From Neodiprion pinetum (taxonomy: Eukaryota > Arthropoda > Insecta > Hymenoptera > Diprionidae), in contig NC_060234.1 of NCBI RefSeq assembly GCF_021155775.2, positions 27,088,026 through 27,152,025 of the forward strand: a stretch of 64,000 nucleotides of DNA. Direction: 5' to 3'. Each line of letters opens with the position of its first letter. The first letter of the stretch is position 1. A program made the translations under genes and the position numbers. Shown here one piece after another: positions 41,264-53,557 of this stretch. Under the pieces are notes generated by a model, which was not told the origin of the DNA, made no database searches, and saw nothing but the letters and a program-made list of their open reading frames with translations.

Positions 41264-43948
41264 AGGGACCCAGAGGCTCGCGAATAGCTGAGAATGATGA
41301 AAACGGGCAGGCTTGCAGAGGAGCCGGGGGAGGAGACGCGGGATATCGCGGCCTTTGCTCCGGTTCACTCAAAGCGTCGAGCTTACGGAAAAGCAGCGCT
41401 ATATTTATGAAAGCAGATTAGAGCTAGACGAAGCGCCTCGTGGGATCGGGACTAAGATACAAGATACGAGATACAAGGGTGAATTTACGAGAACGCCGTG
41501 TCACGCGCGCGTCCCGTGACCTCACCGGTCTTCCGTGAGTCAAGACCCGTCCGTTAAAAGGCAGCTTGGCTTCTTGCAGTCGTAGTCACGGCTCAAAGTT
41601 CCCGTGAACAATACGGCTGGGCCAAAAATTTACGGTAATGACGAAAATTTCGTCACTAGTTCCAGCGAGAGGTGAAAACATTGAACTCTGTAACTGCAAA
41701 CTTACACCCGGTTCGTAATTGATCGACAATCAACCGTCGGAACGATCCCAGTAGAAATCTTCGGTGCATTATAATAATCTATTATTTTCTGAGTCTCGAA
41801 GAACAAAAAAACTGATAAATATTTGATGCCGCGATTTCCGATTGAATCGCGGTGGAAGCGAGTGTGACCCGTTCTAATTGACCCCGTTACTGCTATTAAT
41901 ATACCCACCTCATCCCCTGGCTCATTCCCCGCCCGCTTTTACCTCCTTTCGCAAAGCTCCGGTACTAAACTAAAGCGCGCCATTGAGGGTGATTTTTATT
42001 CAAGAGACACCGCCCAGCTCGTGCACTCTTGGGGACTCTAAGGGGTGGCCAGCCCCGGCTTTAACTTAGATGTATGTCGAAAGTTTAGCCCAGAATTTTT
42101 AATGTCCCCGGGAAGAAATATATAAAAATACTCTTTCCAAACTTTTCCTGTTGACACTCAACTCCAAATTGATGAAGCGTCGTTCCACCATCTTTTTGAA
42201 GCCTTGGCTCTGTAATCTCAAGTAAAAGTTACAGTAGTTTGTCGAGCAACGCGCGTGGGTTCAGTTACCTACCGGAGGTGGTGAATTCTTGCGATTCAAT
42301 TCTGTCAAGCATCTATTAATCCCTTCTCGAAGCATGAACACAAATTTCGGGGTATGACTCGCCATCGAATCGCATCTTCGTAATTTCACACACCATGGTA
42401 GACTATGCAAGCCTCCCTTTCGCAGCATGACGTTCCTGTCACTCTTCGTAGCGGCTCCAGCTCGGTTCGGAAATACCAATATAAGCTGCAGCCACAATCC
42501 TACCCTTCAAAGTGTCGAGTAACGTGATGTAATTTGAGCTGAATAAGATTCCGACGCAGTAACACCAAGACGTTGTATTAACGCCAGGTGGACTGATGTT
42601 GATCGTTAAAAGCCAGAAAAAATTCACGGTGTGCAGGGGTGGATACTTTTTTCCGATTGAACCAGTGATAGAGGATACTCGTATTGCATGCAGTCACCCG
42701 ACTCAACGTGTCTGTTTAATTTCCGGAGGATGAATTTTTTCCCCTGGTGAAATATAGCCGACAGTGCATTAGCGAATTGCAACGGCGAAGCAAAAGTTGA
42801 GCTATGCGGCATACATCTTTCCGTAGAAGAATGCAGTCGCGAAAATATATAATAAAAAGCGTCCGGGGCACATCGCCACCTTTGGCCGCAGAATGGAAAA
42901 TTTGCATTTCTGTAAGAGCCCGAGTGCCTGCGTCAGTGGAACGCGGAGTACAATGGACGCCAAAAAGTGTCCGCGAAATGGAATTCATAATACGAAGATG
43001 GCTTCTCACCGCTCTCCTCCACAAAAGGATACTACGAACGTTGCTAGGCATAAAGACATATAGCGTGGGTACGATATGACTGCATCGCACGGGCGTTACT
43101 CAGTCTGCGTATATGCACCTACGTAGACACGGGAACGAGGAATTTGTCGCGGCGATGGCCTGCAAGCCCGGCTGTGGTAGTTGGTGCGAATAAGGCGTTT
43201 CTACCTCTTGTGCAAACGTACGCGTCATTGATGCACCCCTACGTAAACAGCGTGTGAGTGTATGTTATACGGCGCAGTGTTACGCGGGGGAAATTGAAAT
43301 ATGCAAACAACACTGCAGTCGCGGCGTCACCTCGCCAGTGACTCGTTTTGAATATATTCCGTTTCCGAAATTTTCGCAGATTAAACTACGAAGGGTAACT
43401 GTAGTTGGAAACGGAGGTGAATTTTTCAGAGGACATGTCGGGACCATGATGTGCAACGTTGGACTCGAGAGTCGGGACTTTTGGGATGATTGTACAGACT
43501 CACTCTCTGCCTAACGGTACCCTTATAGAATCACCTACGTAGTGGGAAACACCAGAGAACGCACGAAAGCATATACTTTTCATGCTAAGCAAGCATTACC
43601 CTGACAACAGCGCCTGTCCTTTGCGTATTATAATGATAAAGACCAGTCACCAATGGCAGGCTTCACAGTGCTCAATAATCAGGTAATTTTATGGGAAATA
43701 GGGCAAAGTTTTGTGAAAATAGGGGATTATTACGGTTCCAATATTTTTGATTGTACTTACCAAATAGAGCGAAATTAGATACACACTGGGGTGTCCGTTA
43801 TGATGGTCGTTTTGGCACCACAAAAATATGTTCATATTACAGAGAAAAAGTTCCCTGTAAATACAAAAATGTTTGGATAACATTAATACGTGCTAGGGGG
43901 AGATCGAAATTTTGCATGTAAAATACATTAGCATTTTGAACCGAAAAC

Positions 43949-44382
43949 ATCAATTTAATGCTTGAAAACAATGTTTATAGTTCCACCTAAATGTAGAAAC
44001 GAAATAATTTTGGCTGGGCACACGTGTTCCTTAGAGAACAACACTCAAATAACTAACTTGACTGTCTTACGGGCTTCGCATCAGAAGCGTAAGATTCCAA
44101 AATGTAAACACACTTACAGACATTCTTACAGTTGTGCTCTAGAGGAAGAACACTTTATATTCACACATACAACAGTACAAGAAAACAAATTTGAACTAAC
44201 TCTCCGGCTCCGTCGTTAATTTTTCAAATTTACCAGTTTTTCAAATTTATATCTTCAACACGCAACTAAACCGTAAAAATTAGGGTTCTGTAAAATATCA
44301 GAGAGTTTTAAGATTAACCGAATTTTTTTCATTCTTCAGTCAAGTTGGAAGTATAAACATTGATCTCAAGCATCAAATTGAT
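43949..44382. mobile_element. Degenerate foldback element (MITE-like)
   Basis: The left arm (43949 to about 44014) and the reverse complement of the right arm (about 44316 to 44382) align over some 65 bases. They share ATCAATTT, ATGCTTGA and CAATGTTTATA blocks with single mismatches between. About 300 bp separate the arms. No coding capacity for a transposase is seen. The outer limits and any target duplication are not resolved, so the true element may extend outward into 43660-44560. Confidence 0.65.
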
Positions 44383-44959
44383 TTTTCCAGTCCATTTTAA
44401 TTTATGAAACAAAAACAAATTTCTGGTAAAAATATGGGGGGCTTATAGGGGGAAATTGACTGCTTTAGGGTATATATAGGGGAAACCTTCGGCTTGAGAG
44501 TTCTTACAGAGGAATAAAAAAATAGGATACTTTTAGGGAAAAAGGGGGCCCACTATCCACGGCCTGCGATGATGTCGAATAACTTATTCAAAAACAAAAT
44601 GTGAACGTTGTCACGTTTCGAAATACGTACCTCAGCCTGGATATTATATCCCTCGTAGAGTCCCGACTCAAGGTATATTGAAGTGAGGTTAGGCGTTGGC
44701 TGGATGTTTCTATCAATAAAGCAGCGTTGATAATCAAGTGACAAACGTGTGATGCTCTGCAGTCGTGGACTCGGCGGCGTATAGGAGTAAATCGGAGCGA
44801 GGTGGGTTAAGCCGAGGGAAAAGCGACGGAGGAGAACGGGACGGACAACGACCAGGGACGTTGAAAAGAGGGAGAGATCTCGTTGTATCGATCGCCATCG
44901 TAAAATCCGTTTTATGACTTGGACGCTGTCCAGTGACTGGTGTATTAGCCGTCGCATTG

Positions 44960-45835
44960 CCTCGCAAATAAAACGGTCTTCTCCCCCCTCCGCCCCCACG
45001 ACGCAGCATCACTTCGATGCTTCGTTCGTTTGTCCATCCGTCTGTACGTACCTCCGTGCCACCCGCATCAACTTTCTCCTCGACGGCATCTCTCGTCGGC
45101 GACGGGAAGTTTATAGGCAAAAACCCTTACGAGCCTCCCGTTCCATCGGGCGCCCCCTCGCTACCAAGTATTCTTATACGTCCTCCATCCTCCACTTTAT
45201 ACCCATCGCCGTCCTCGTCGCCCGTCCACCCTCCACCCCTATCTTCGCCCCGCCAACTGCACGGAGAAGAATTACTTTTATAATAGGATTCGAGCCAACC
45301 AAGAGTTACGACGATACGACACTGCAATATCGCGTGCAATATCTATTGTTTCGACAGATACGTACGTGGGCACACCGTCCCCCAAGCCCAGCCTAGCCCA
45401 GCCCAGCCCAGCCCTCGGATCATCCTTCTCCAGCTCTCGATCCTGCAGGCTTTGGTTATCCCCCGCAGGAATATCTCGTCCTGTGGGATTCTCTACCGCG
45501 ATTGCCAGATGTCAAAAAATGCGAGATCGCCGCGCCGGTTTCACTCCAATGAATTCTCTCGCTATTTTCGAAAACCCCCGTTTCTCTACCCCAGAAAATC
45601 ACCCGTACCCGTCTTCCCGGCCCGCCGAAACTACGCGGTCTTCGGGCCGATCGCGTGCCTGGAGAGATTGGGCCTCCGCCTTCGATCGAGCGGGTCCGAC
45701 TCCTCCTCGGGTGTCCCGGGGGCAGCTATCGCCGGCGGGATCGCCTTATCAATCACCGGCCACCATCGAGGCCCACCGGCTCGCTACTCCCGCGTTAATG
45801 TTCTCTCGTTTAGTTTCGCCTCTTATCTGCCTTAG
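44960..45835. other. C-rich, GC-rich block
   Basis: The plus strand is C-rich with many CpG. Overlapping Pro/Ser/Arg-rich ORFs occur in several frames and none is convincing. It may be an unrecognised promoter or CpG-rich island. Confidence 0.3.
45386..45415. repeat. (AGCCC)n pentanucleotide repeat
   Basis: Five to six AGCCC units, one with a CCTAG variant. Confidence 0.85.
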
Positions 45836-45898
45836 GGACTGTTTCGAAAATTTATAATATTCTCCCGGACTTATCTAGTGTCGGGAGCACCGAGGTTT

Positions 45899-45928
45899 GG
45901 GGGGGGGGGGGGGTTGAGGGGGGGGGGG
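45899..45928. repeat. Double poly-G run (15 G and 11 G)
   Basis: G15 at 45899-45913 and G11 at 45918-45928, separated by TTGA. The strand can in principle form a G-quadruplex. Confidence 0.95.
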
Positions 45929-48900
45929 AGGGGTTCAAGTAAGGGGACTTTAAAGTCTCGAGGAGGCGACGGCGGACGCAAGCGTGCTGCGCCGTGCTTT
46001 GCTATCTCGCGGGACGGTCACGCTTTCCTCTTATCACTGGTTGAAGGGCAAGCCCCTAACTTCTCTGGAGCGTCTGGAAGCCGTAGGAGAAACACAAAAA
46101 AAAAAGAAGAAAAAAATACCACCGTGTATCGGCTTATACTCTCAACGAGCCAAACGACCTGTAAACACGTACAGTCGACGATGAGACTGGATGCAAACCC
46201 ATCAGCGATTAGCATCGGTCTTATACCTCACTCGTTTTCTCATCTTCTTTCCCGCTTTATCAAGATCGAGAACCGATACTTTTTACTCACTTTGCTTTGC
46301 TTTCGTTGCTTCTTATTCAGAACTCGACTGCAGGTCGGTCTTTGACTCCGATATACTCACTCGCGATATTCGGAAATTACACGTCCCTGTAAACGGATTT
46401 AACTTGCGGTTGTTTACGCCAGTACGAAGATTTCTACGTACCGCTGAGTGTACCTTGGTTTAGTCTGATGTTACAGATATCGCATGGAGGAAGAGTGAGA
46501 AATTTATGGTCGAATCAAAGTATGAGACCGAAATAAACGAAGGATTGAATGTCGATAAAAGTAACAAGAAATTGATCGAGCTCTACAGGTACACAAAGTG
46601 GGATGGAACTACACCTACATTTGTCATCGTTCGTGCAAATCACCACCCAATTCACTTGTTATTAACTTATTATTTATAGTATGATAAAAATGTCCCAGGT
46701 TCGTAGCAGTGATCGATTCGGCTTCCCCGCAGACACGTCGCAGGGTGAAACCGGAGGTCAGATTGAATCGGTTTCGTGGATTTTTTTACGTTCCAAGAAA
46801 AGGAAGAAAAAGAACAAACGACGTCAACAAATTTGTCACGTTATCGTGTATTTGACCCACGCCATTCGTGTCGCGTGAGATTCTGGATGGGATTTTCCTC
46901 CTCCCTGATCTACACGCATTGCATTCATGCTCAGGTAGGCCGATCGCACGCTTCGCGGGGGTTCGTTGTACGTGTATCAAAATTTATAAAAGTCTTTCAG
47001 GGGTCGGCGAATGCGGTCGTCGCGTCAGATAATATTAAACACCTACCTGCCAGGCGACAGCGACCTCGAGTTAATTCGGCACCGCAAGTGTCGCACGCAA
47101 ATCTACTCTTGTCACGCCTTGAATAAAAAATATATCCAAGTCAGTCGCTGTTTGGACAGGTTGGATTTACCGAGAGATCTGGACAGGAAAGTTTCGAGCC
47201 GTCCTTTTAAAAGTTTAATTCCGCTTTATAGTAGAGTGAAACTGCACCTGCAGATAAGGGGCGAACTCTTCGGGTAATTTATTGTCCCTGGGTTACACGG
47301 GTAGGTAAATTCACTTCAAACTCGTTGTCGTTATCACTTTATATCAATATTCTCGTCCTGGGTTGAAAAAAGTTTTTCACCCAAATCCAAACGTGCCATA
47401 AACCTTAAATACGTTTACAATGGCTTTCGATTCCCGAAATATTGATATTCGACGACTGTATTTTTGCGGAACCGATACTCGAAGGATCCCCGAAAGTTCA
47501 CACAGCCGCCTATCCCTTCGATGTATGGATTCACTAAGCTAGGAATAAATGTTGGATGTCGAGTTGTTACGAAACTGTGTCAGGATCGATGAAACGAACC
47601 ATCTGTTCAGTATTCCTAACTCTTCGACGGTATATTTTCAGCGCTTTTTCACCTCGGTTGTCATTTTTTATTTCTATTATTTTTATCCGGACTTCGCGCT
47701 GATAATTTCTGTCTCGGTATTGTTTTTCTCCCCAAAATCTACGCCAAAATTTGCAAATACCCAATTCGTATGGTCGCAAGAATTTGCATCATGCTCGCCG
47801 TCTGCGAAAGCGTGCAATACTACGTCACAAAAATTTATCACGCAGACACTATTGCCAGAGGTTTCCGGTCGATTTCAATCGGTACCTGCACGTACGAACC
47901 GACCAGAAGCCTTATGACGTCGTTAAGGTTAGAGCAATGATAATTAACCTCTGAATCTAAGCGGGAGCCAGAGTCTGACCATTATCGGCTGTATTCACTG
48001 CGGTCGTTCGATCGCTCCATCCTTGTTCCACTTACGCCCAGCCTCGTCGTCTTCGAGATTTATTTAAAGGGCTCACCTATATCTGATCGCCATTTGGTTA
48101 TCTTGCCGCAACAAGACGAATGATCCTTGGCACGCGCGCATCTCTTTCGGGTAGGTTCGCAGTCGGAGTTGAACTTTGAAAACGATCTTGTCGTTAGCAG
48201 TTGATCACCCGCACTTTGAAGACTTCATTCCGCTTACACTTCTCTTTTACTCGGGACTAGATTTCACTTGGCATTGAACCCAATTTTTTCCCTCATACGA
48301 CACAAGTAATTGTCAGCTCTGTAATTTCGGAAGCCTTCATTTTTCGGTACTGCCCGATGTGATAAACGGTATTGGCTCAGCTGTTTATCGAATTTCCGGC
48401 GAGTTTCATAATTAAAATAGAGAAGAGTGTAAAAAATGCTCTCGTCTTTTCTTTGCTTCCAGCCAGTTCAGCGTACAATCTTCACGCTGATGAGGTTGAA
48501 TTTATTTTTCCAACGACGTTCCAGACAGAAGCGTACTTCCCGCATGTGTCTACCTGCGTGCAGAGTTTCTGTTTTCTTCTTTTTCCTTTGCTTTTTATCT
48601 TAAAAAATTCCCAGACGGCACTTGGGCGACTTTTACGACGGCCAGTGTGCCGTGTAGTTATCGATGAAATTACCAAGGGTTTCAAAGACGCGTCGTCGTG
48701 ATCGTGCAGGAGGGCGTACTTTGCGCGATGCAACTCTGGTGCTTGTGCGAACGATTAAAGCTTCATGCATAATAATGGCGAGGCCACGCCACCTTTTACT
48801 TTCACATACATGTATACATATATGTATATGATGTATGTATATATACATCTATGTATATGTATTTGTTTTATAGAAATGGTGTACGTGTCGTGTGCCGCGA

Positions 48901-49440
48901 GTTGAACACAAGCGAAATGATTTAAAACTTGATATTAATTTTCAGAAACAAGGCTCATCTATAAAAATATTCAGAGGTCAAATTACTAGGCTTTTGAAAA
49001 GAGATTAGCTACACTAGTCAAAATTCAATACAGATCCAATTAAGTTAGAAAACATAATTTCAGACATAAAATGGTGGCGAAACCGTTGGAGACTGTACTC
49101 AGCTGTTTGCAATCTTATAAGTGCAGAAGCTCTGATAATTTGCGATAACAGCAGATGTGACGAGTTTGTTCATTCATCTTATTTTTCAGACGCGTATATA
49201 GTTTTAGGTACTGCCGATCCATTGTACAAATTTGCTTTTTACGTAGGAAGTTGCCAAAGTGGTCATTTAACTATTTAAGTATAAAAATACAGCACCGGAT
49301 TTCATTTATCTTCCTATTGAATCTATCATCCGTCATTGTGGATCGTTAACAGCACCTCTTTTGATTCTTCAGAATGTTACTAACAGAATTAGTATGCAAG
49401 TAACATTCTTAAGAGTGTGATTTATCGAATGGATAAATCG
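45929..49440. other. Non-coding stretch before the CELF exon
   Basis: No recognisable gene. AT-rich from about 48800 to the exon. ATTCAGAGGTCAAATTACTAG at about 48970-48990 vaguely recalls the RRM1 start but stops soon after. Confidence 0.4.
48804..48863. repeat. TA/CATA palindromic microsatellite
   Basis: Alternating purine-pyrimidine units (ACATGTATACATATATGTAT and similar) that are highly self-complementary. Confidence 0.85.
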
Positions 49441-49441
49441 T

Positions 49442-49473
49442 TTATTAACAGCGATTTTTCTGTGTTATTACAG
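49442..49473 (+). other. 3' splice site of the CELF exon
   Basis: A TTATTAAC branch-like motif at 49442-49449 lies about 25 nt before the TTACAG acceptor, with a T-rich tract between them. The tract contains TGTGTT (49461-49466), the kind of UGU-rich motif CELF proteins bind. The exon reading frame fixes the AG position. Confidence 0.85.
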
Positions 49474-49556
49474 GGTGCGCTTTCCTGACCTACTACAGCC
49501 GAGACAGCGCGATCAGCGCCCAGGACGCTCTACATGAAAAGCGGACTTTACCAGGG
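49474..49556 (+). CDS. bru3: Internal coding exon of a CELF/Bruno RNA-binding protein (CELF3-6 group), second half of RRM1
   Basis: The 83-nt exon lies between a TTACAG acceptor and a GTGAGT donor. It enters in phase 1: its first two bases GG finish a Gly codon. It leaves in phase 0. The 27 following codons read CAFLTYYSRDSAIS, then AQDALHEKRTLPG. With the split Gly, GCAFLTY fits RNP1, the third beta strand of an RRM. The ALHEKRTLPG tail is the hallmark of CELF RRM1, just before the Met-Asn-Arg-Pro linker. LTY and HEKRTLPG resemble CELF3/4/5/6 (fly Bruno-3) rather than CELF1/2 (fly arrest), which read more like VTF and NALHN. From memory, an 83-nt exon with these phases is conserved in vertebrate CELF genes. 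The family binds UGU/GU-rich RNA and controls splicing, translation and mRNA decay in neurons and muscle. The RNP2 half and RRM2/RRM3 are outside the window. Family is near certain; the Bruno-3 assignment is likely. Confidence 0.95.
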
Positions 49557-49562
49557 GTGAGT
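49557..49562 (+). other. 5' splice site of the CELF exon
   Basis: The exon ends CCAGGG and is followed directly by GTGAGT, a strong donor, then by a T-rich stretch. Using this site gives exactly 83 nt and ends the exon after the Gly codon of LPG, where CELF genes normally break. Confidence 0.9.
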
Positions 49563-52500
49563 TTTTTATTTCCCCATTTGCTTTATTCTGTGATTTGAAG
49601 TGGTCCAATTGAAGATATTATACCGAGTAACCTTGCTACAGTTTAAAGTACCCATCGGTAGTAGCAATGAAAGTTACAACGCAATTATTCAAAAAACATC
49701 TTTCCAATCATAAGAAAGGAAGCTGCTGTATATTAAAAAAGTCACTAGCACATATACTGGTTATTATATTGCAGCAATAACAAAAATGATGGAACAAGCT
49801 TGATGATTGTTCAAAGTGTAAAGTCAACGCAAAACGTGCATCCTCGGCATTTTTTTTACATCCGGGTTTTAAACCTCACGTGGTATTTTAAACATTGTTT
49901 GATCTATTCTTGCGACAAAGTTCGGTTGAGAAACGATGTTATGCCTTTTTTCAGTATTTTAAACTTGAATTGTCATTAAAAAAGCTGACATGTTAGGGAT
50001 TCCTGACAACCATGTTTCGACCTCGCATTTAAAAATTCGCAAGGTATGCTTGATCTGATAACATGGAACATCATTCAGCAGCTCGTATAACTTAGGTTGA
50101 AAATGTGCAGCTACTTACGCTCGTACATTAAAGGTGCAATGCGACGGCTTCGCAATACGTAAATACAATGGCAGGGTAGATAAAGTCCAGAATCTTAACG
50201 CAGCATCATTCCTCGTCTCAAGCTATAAGCGTCTAATTTTATTGAATCTCACCGTTGCAATTTTGCTCGTAAGCCGAGGTAGGGTACACGTCTAGTGTGC
50301 TAATCTCTTGCTTAATATTTACTAGAAACGCAACGAGCCCCATGTAGTCGGAGTTTAGCCAAGGGCTGCAATGCATCATTGGATAACTACCACTGGAAGT
50401 GCCGTGTCTCTCGTCCCGCTTTTAGTGTTGAGGGTTGACGATACAATCGGTACCTATTTATTTTTACCGACATAATACCACCGACTTAGATTCTATCGAG
50501 GAATATCACCGAGCGTACCTTTCGTTATGGCAAATGAAATGAAACGAAGTCATAAAATAAGGGATTTATCACAACTTGAGATATTACTGTAAGTTTTCAA
50601 AGATCCGTATATCCTGTCAACTTTGCGTTTTACTCAGAGAATCGTCTCGTAAACACACGTTAAGTATACGTTTAAGAAACCTGTCACTGATTGTGAGTAT
50701 AAGACTGTTAATTTTTTTGCATAAAAAAAAAATTCATTCTAGTTTTGTAAAGCTCGTATTTCTTTATTATTTATCGAAGATCCAAAGCGGGTTTTTAGCC
50801 AAAGAAATTGAAATCCCGACAGCCGGTAACAAATTTTCATCGAATTTTCAGCGAGCTAAAAATATTCACTCGGCACTCTGACATCGTTCCCAATTTGCAT
50901 GCCAGGTTGCGGCATACGTTGGCGTGCCATTCGCATCATAGTCCTGGCACTTCCAACCGTGCACTTCCAGGACTTTCCGTAGGCAGGAACGGGAGTTGCA
51001 GTTACGTTTCGTTAATCTATCCCCGAAACAACACCGAAGCGGTCTTGGCACTGTTGCCAGAGGAAATCGTTTTAAATGTTATGCTGAGAGACGGGGTGGA
51101 GGCCTCGCTCAGAGTTATGACTTTATGAAGATAGATACACGCACGAGCCTCAGGCGTCGACCAGCAAAGGGAATAAATTACTCTGGAAAAATTAACAAAT
51201 TGATTTCGAACCGTCCGGAGATCGTGCCTCGTGAATTTTTCAACAGTTTTCAGTTGTTTGTTCGTTCGGATTTGTTCAATTTTCGCTAACTGGTTAGCGT
51301 TTCTCAGTTTTTGCAGCCCCGCCATATTTTTTTATTTCTTATCCGTGATACACTACGCCTCGTTTAACGAACGTGAACCACTGAGCGCTACGTTGTTCTG
51401 CTTCGTTGATTGAAAGTTTGTTGAAACAAGTAAAGCTGTTCGACAACACGATTCACAATGCGCGTAAATCGAAAGTATTTTATGCGAAAAATTTTCCATC
51501 GCGAACCACATGGTATAGAAAACGGAGGATATAACTTTCAGTCGATGTTCGCCTGCAAAGCGCAGCGCGGGAGCAACGAGTACGTTATGTAAAAATGCAC
51601 TCTGCGAGCAATTGAATCAAATGGATAGTTACGGCGTCGGTGAAAAACATCTGGAAGCTCTTTTGGTCCGAAAAGCAGACGCCTCTGGTTAGAACCAACT
51701 TTGCATAATTCAACGTAGCACCGATTATTCAGAAGCGCAGGAAGCTATTGCATAGCTCAGGTGGCGCCAATTTTTCCGACAAAATTTGGCTCCATAACTT
51801 GAATTCTCGCAAGCATACTTTTTAGAAATGTAATTTTTTGCGCGACGCTTACGCCAGCAATAACTCAGTCAATAGATATTCATGGTCAGGTAAAATTTGA
51901 CGGATGAGGACGTTTTAAATTTGAAATGACAATTTCTGCTAAGCCGCTATTAGTCGCAAAAGACAGATACATAATTAAACAACGTCGAAGTTTCTCTTCG
52001 CAGTGAAAATGCTTCGAAAAACGTTTTGTCTCTTAAGTAGTAGCCGAAGTTGAGTACCTCCGTTAATCTGATTTAATTCGAAAGTTCTTGTCCAATCTGT
52101 CAAGCTCTGCTAAACGTTTGTGAGCATGTTTCGATATCGTGATTTTGGCAAAAACCAAGCTCACCGGTGCTGTAATTTAACAGAGCATGAACGAGGCTGT
52201 GATTTACTTGGACGATTGACTAACGAACGCGAAACCTGCTTTGAAACTGAGCGATAGAACCTGGTCTAAAAGGATCGTGCAGGCAGAGCTTCTATACTTA
52301 GCTTTCGATTGTTATAAGTTTTTGGTTCCGTCAGTGTGCATGACCCCGGTGAAAGAAAGAGTGTTAAGCGTGAAGAATGGCAAAACAGTGCTGAAGCCTG
52401 AGAGCAACGAATTGCTTCCGCTTCCGGTTGGCGAAAGTCGTTCTGGAAAATCGATCTTGCCACTCAGTTTTTAAGCTCACTACAATACATCATTCTTACA

Positions 52501-52656
52501 GAAATGACAACGCTTAGACATCGATTTTGAGCCACGTTTACATCGTTCCGAGTTCGAAATCGAAACCGATTGTTTGCCCTGTCAAAAATAATCTAACAAT
52601 AAATTGTAAATTTTAACGATCTTGGAATTAGAGTTGTTTTCCTGTTTCGAATTTAA

Positions 52657-52674
52657 GGGATCGTCTCAGTGTGA
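52657..52674 (+). repeat. Left terminal inverted repeat of the MITE
   Basis: The 18 bp match the right end exactly in inverse orientation. The following CC differs from the right arm's AA. Confidence 0.95.
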
Positions 52675-52939
52675 CCCTCCGAAAAATCACTGATTTTCGC
52701 GAATTTTTTTTTTAATGTTCAAATAAACTAATCGGTCCGGTTTTTTTTTATAAATAAATACGTTTATGAAGAATACAAAATGATTTTTTTAAAGTTTATT
52801 TATTGAGTGCATCATTGTTGTATAAATTGTTGTAATTTCACGTGAAAAAAAAAGGTGCTGCACGGTTTCCACGATGACGGCCGCAATTTTGATCTGAAAA
52901 AAAAATTTCAAAAAGATTATTGATCTATAGGAAAGTCGC

Positions 52940-53099
52940 TATCGCGCTATGGAGGGGTTTTTTTTTTTCAAATTTGACAAAATGGCGGCGGTTTGAACAA
53001 AAAGTGTCAAAAGTGTCGAATGTGGCCCGTTTTCGACAGTTTTTCGTAAAAAAAAATAGGAAGTTTTCAAAAAAAAAAAAAAGCTTCCATAGCGCGATA
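52940..53099. repeat. Inner inverted repeat of the MITE
   Basis: TATCGCGCTATGGA at 52940-52953 and its exact reverse complement at 53086-53099, 132 bp apart. It may mark an older element nested in the MITE. Confidence 0.8.
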
Positions 53100-53539
53100 A
53101 AGAATGACGTTTAAAATGTTCTCCCGAAATTGGAACTAGATATCTTTAAAACTCTTCCTTTGAGAGTGGAAACCGTTTTGAAAAACACCATTCTGAGAAA
53201 AACGCGTTTAAAGATTGAAATTGGAAAAGTTTAGATAAATCGTTTACTTACGATCAATCGGCGATGCCAGGTCTTGATTTTTTTCTTGTGGGTTTCTCTC
53301 GTACGTCTATCCGTGGTGGATGTCAAAAACGAACTGAAATGCTTGGACAGTTTATTCTGCAAGGTTATAGAACCTAAGCACCTTAGTACACGCGCAGGTA
53401 GAAAAACCGTTCCCTTTCTACAAGAAACGCTGTAGCGACCGTAATAATTTGAATTTCGATTTAAAAATTTGAGAGAATGTTTAGAACAGTGTATACTATA
53501 CGATAATGCAAAAAAAAAAAAAACAATGTTTTGAAAATT

Positions 53540-53557
53540 TCACACTGAGACGATCCC
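53540..53557 (-). repeat. Right terminal inverted repeat of the MITE
   Basis: Exact reverse complement of the left end, followed by the second TTAA copy. Confidence 0.95.

Larger units (their letters stand above)
1..49473 (+). other. Inferred large intron of the CELF gene
   Basis: I read the plus strand from 1 to 49473 for the missing first half of RRM1, using the pattern Gly-Gln-Ile/Val in all frames and the Phe-Glu-Glu-Phe-Gly motif. I found no acceptable match. The exon before 49474 is therefore probably left of the window and this stretch is intron. It holds one promoter-like zone (6374-6892), microsatellites, poly-G runs and a foldback element. A scan by eye can miss an exon, so the intron may be shorter than drawn. 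Confidence 0.55.
52657..53557. mobile_element. 901-bp MITE with TTAA target duplication
   Basis: The element has perfect 18-bp terminal inverted repeats (GGGATCGTCTCAGTGTGA) and TTAA directly outside both ends (52653-52656 and 53558-53561). TTAA duplication is typical of piggyBac-type transposons and their non-autonomous derivatives. The inside is A/T-rich with poly-T and poly-A runs and has no long ORF, so it cannot encode a transposase. A second perfect 14-bp inverted repeat (52940-52953 and 53086-53099) lies inside. The intact ends suggest a fairly recent insertion. The ends do not start with the CCY common to piggyBac, so the superfamily is inferred from TTAA alone. Confidence 0.9.

Noticed and set aside
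48968..49010. Peptide KIFRGQITRLLKRD resembling the start of CELF RRM1 just upstream of the real exon
   Set aside because: A stop codon follows at once, the RNP2 Val is replaced, and there are no splice sites. Treated as coincidence, or at most a decayed duplicate.
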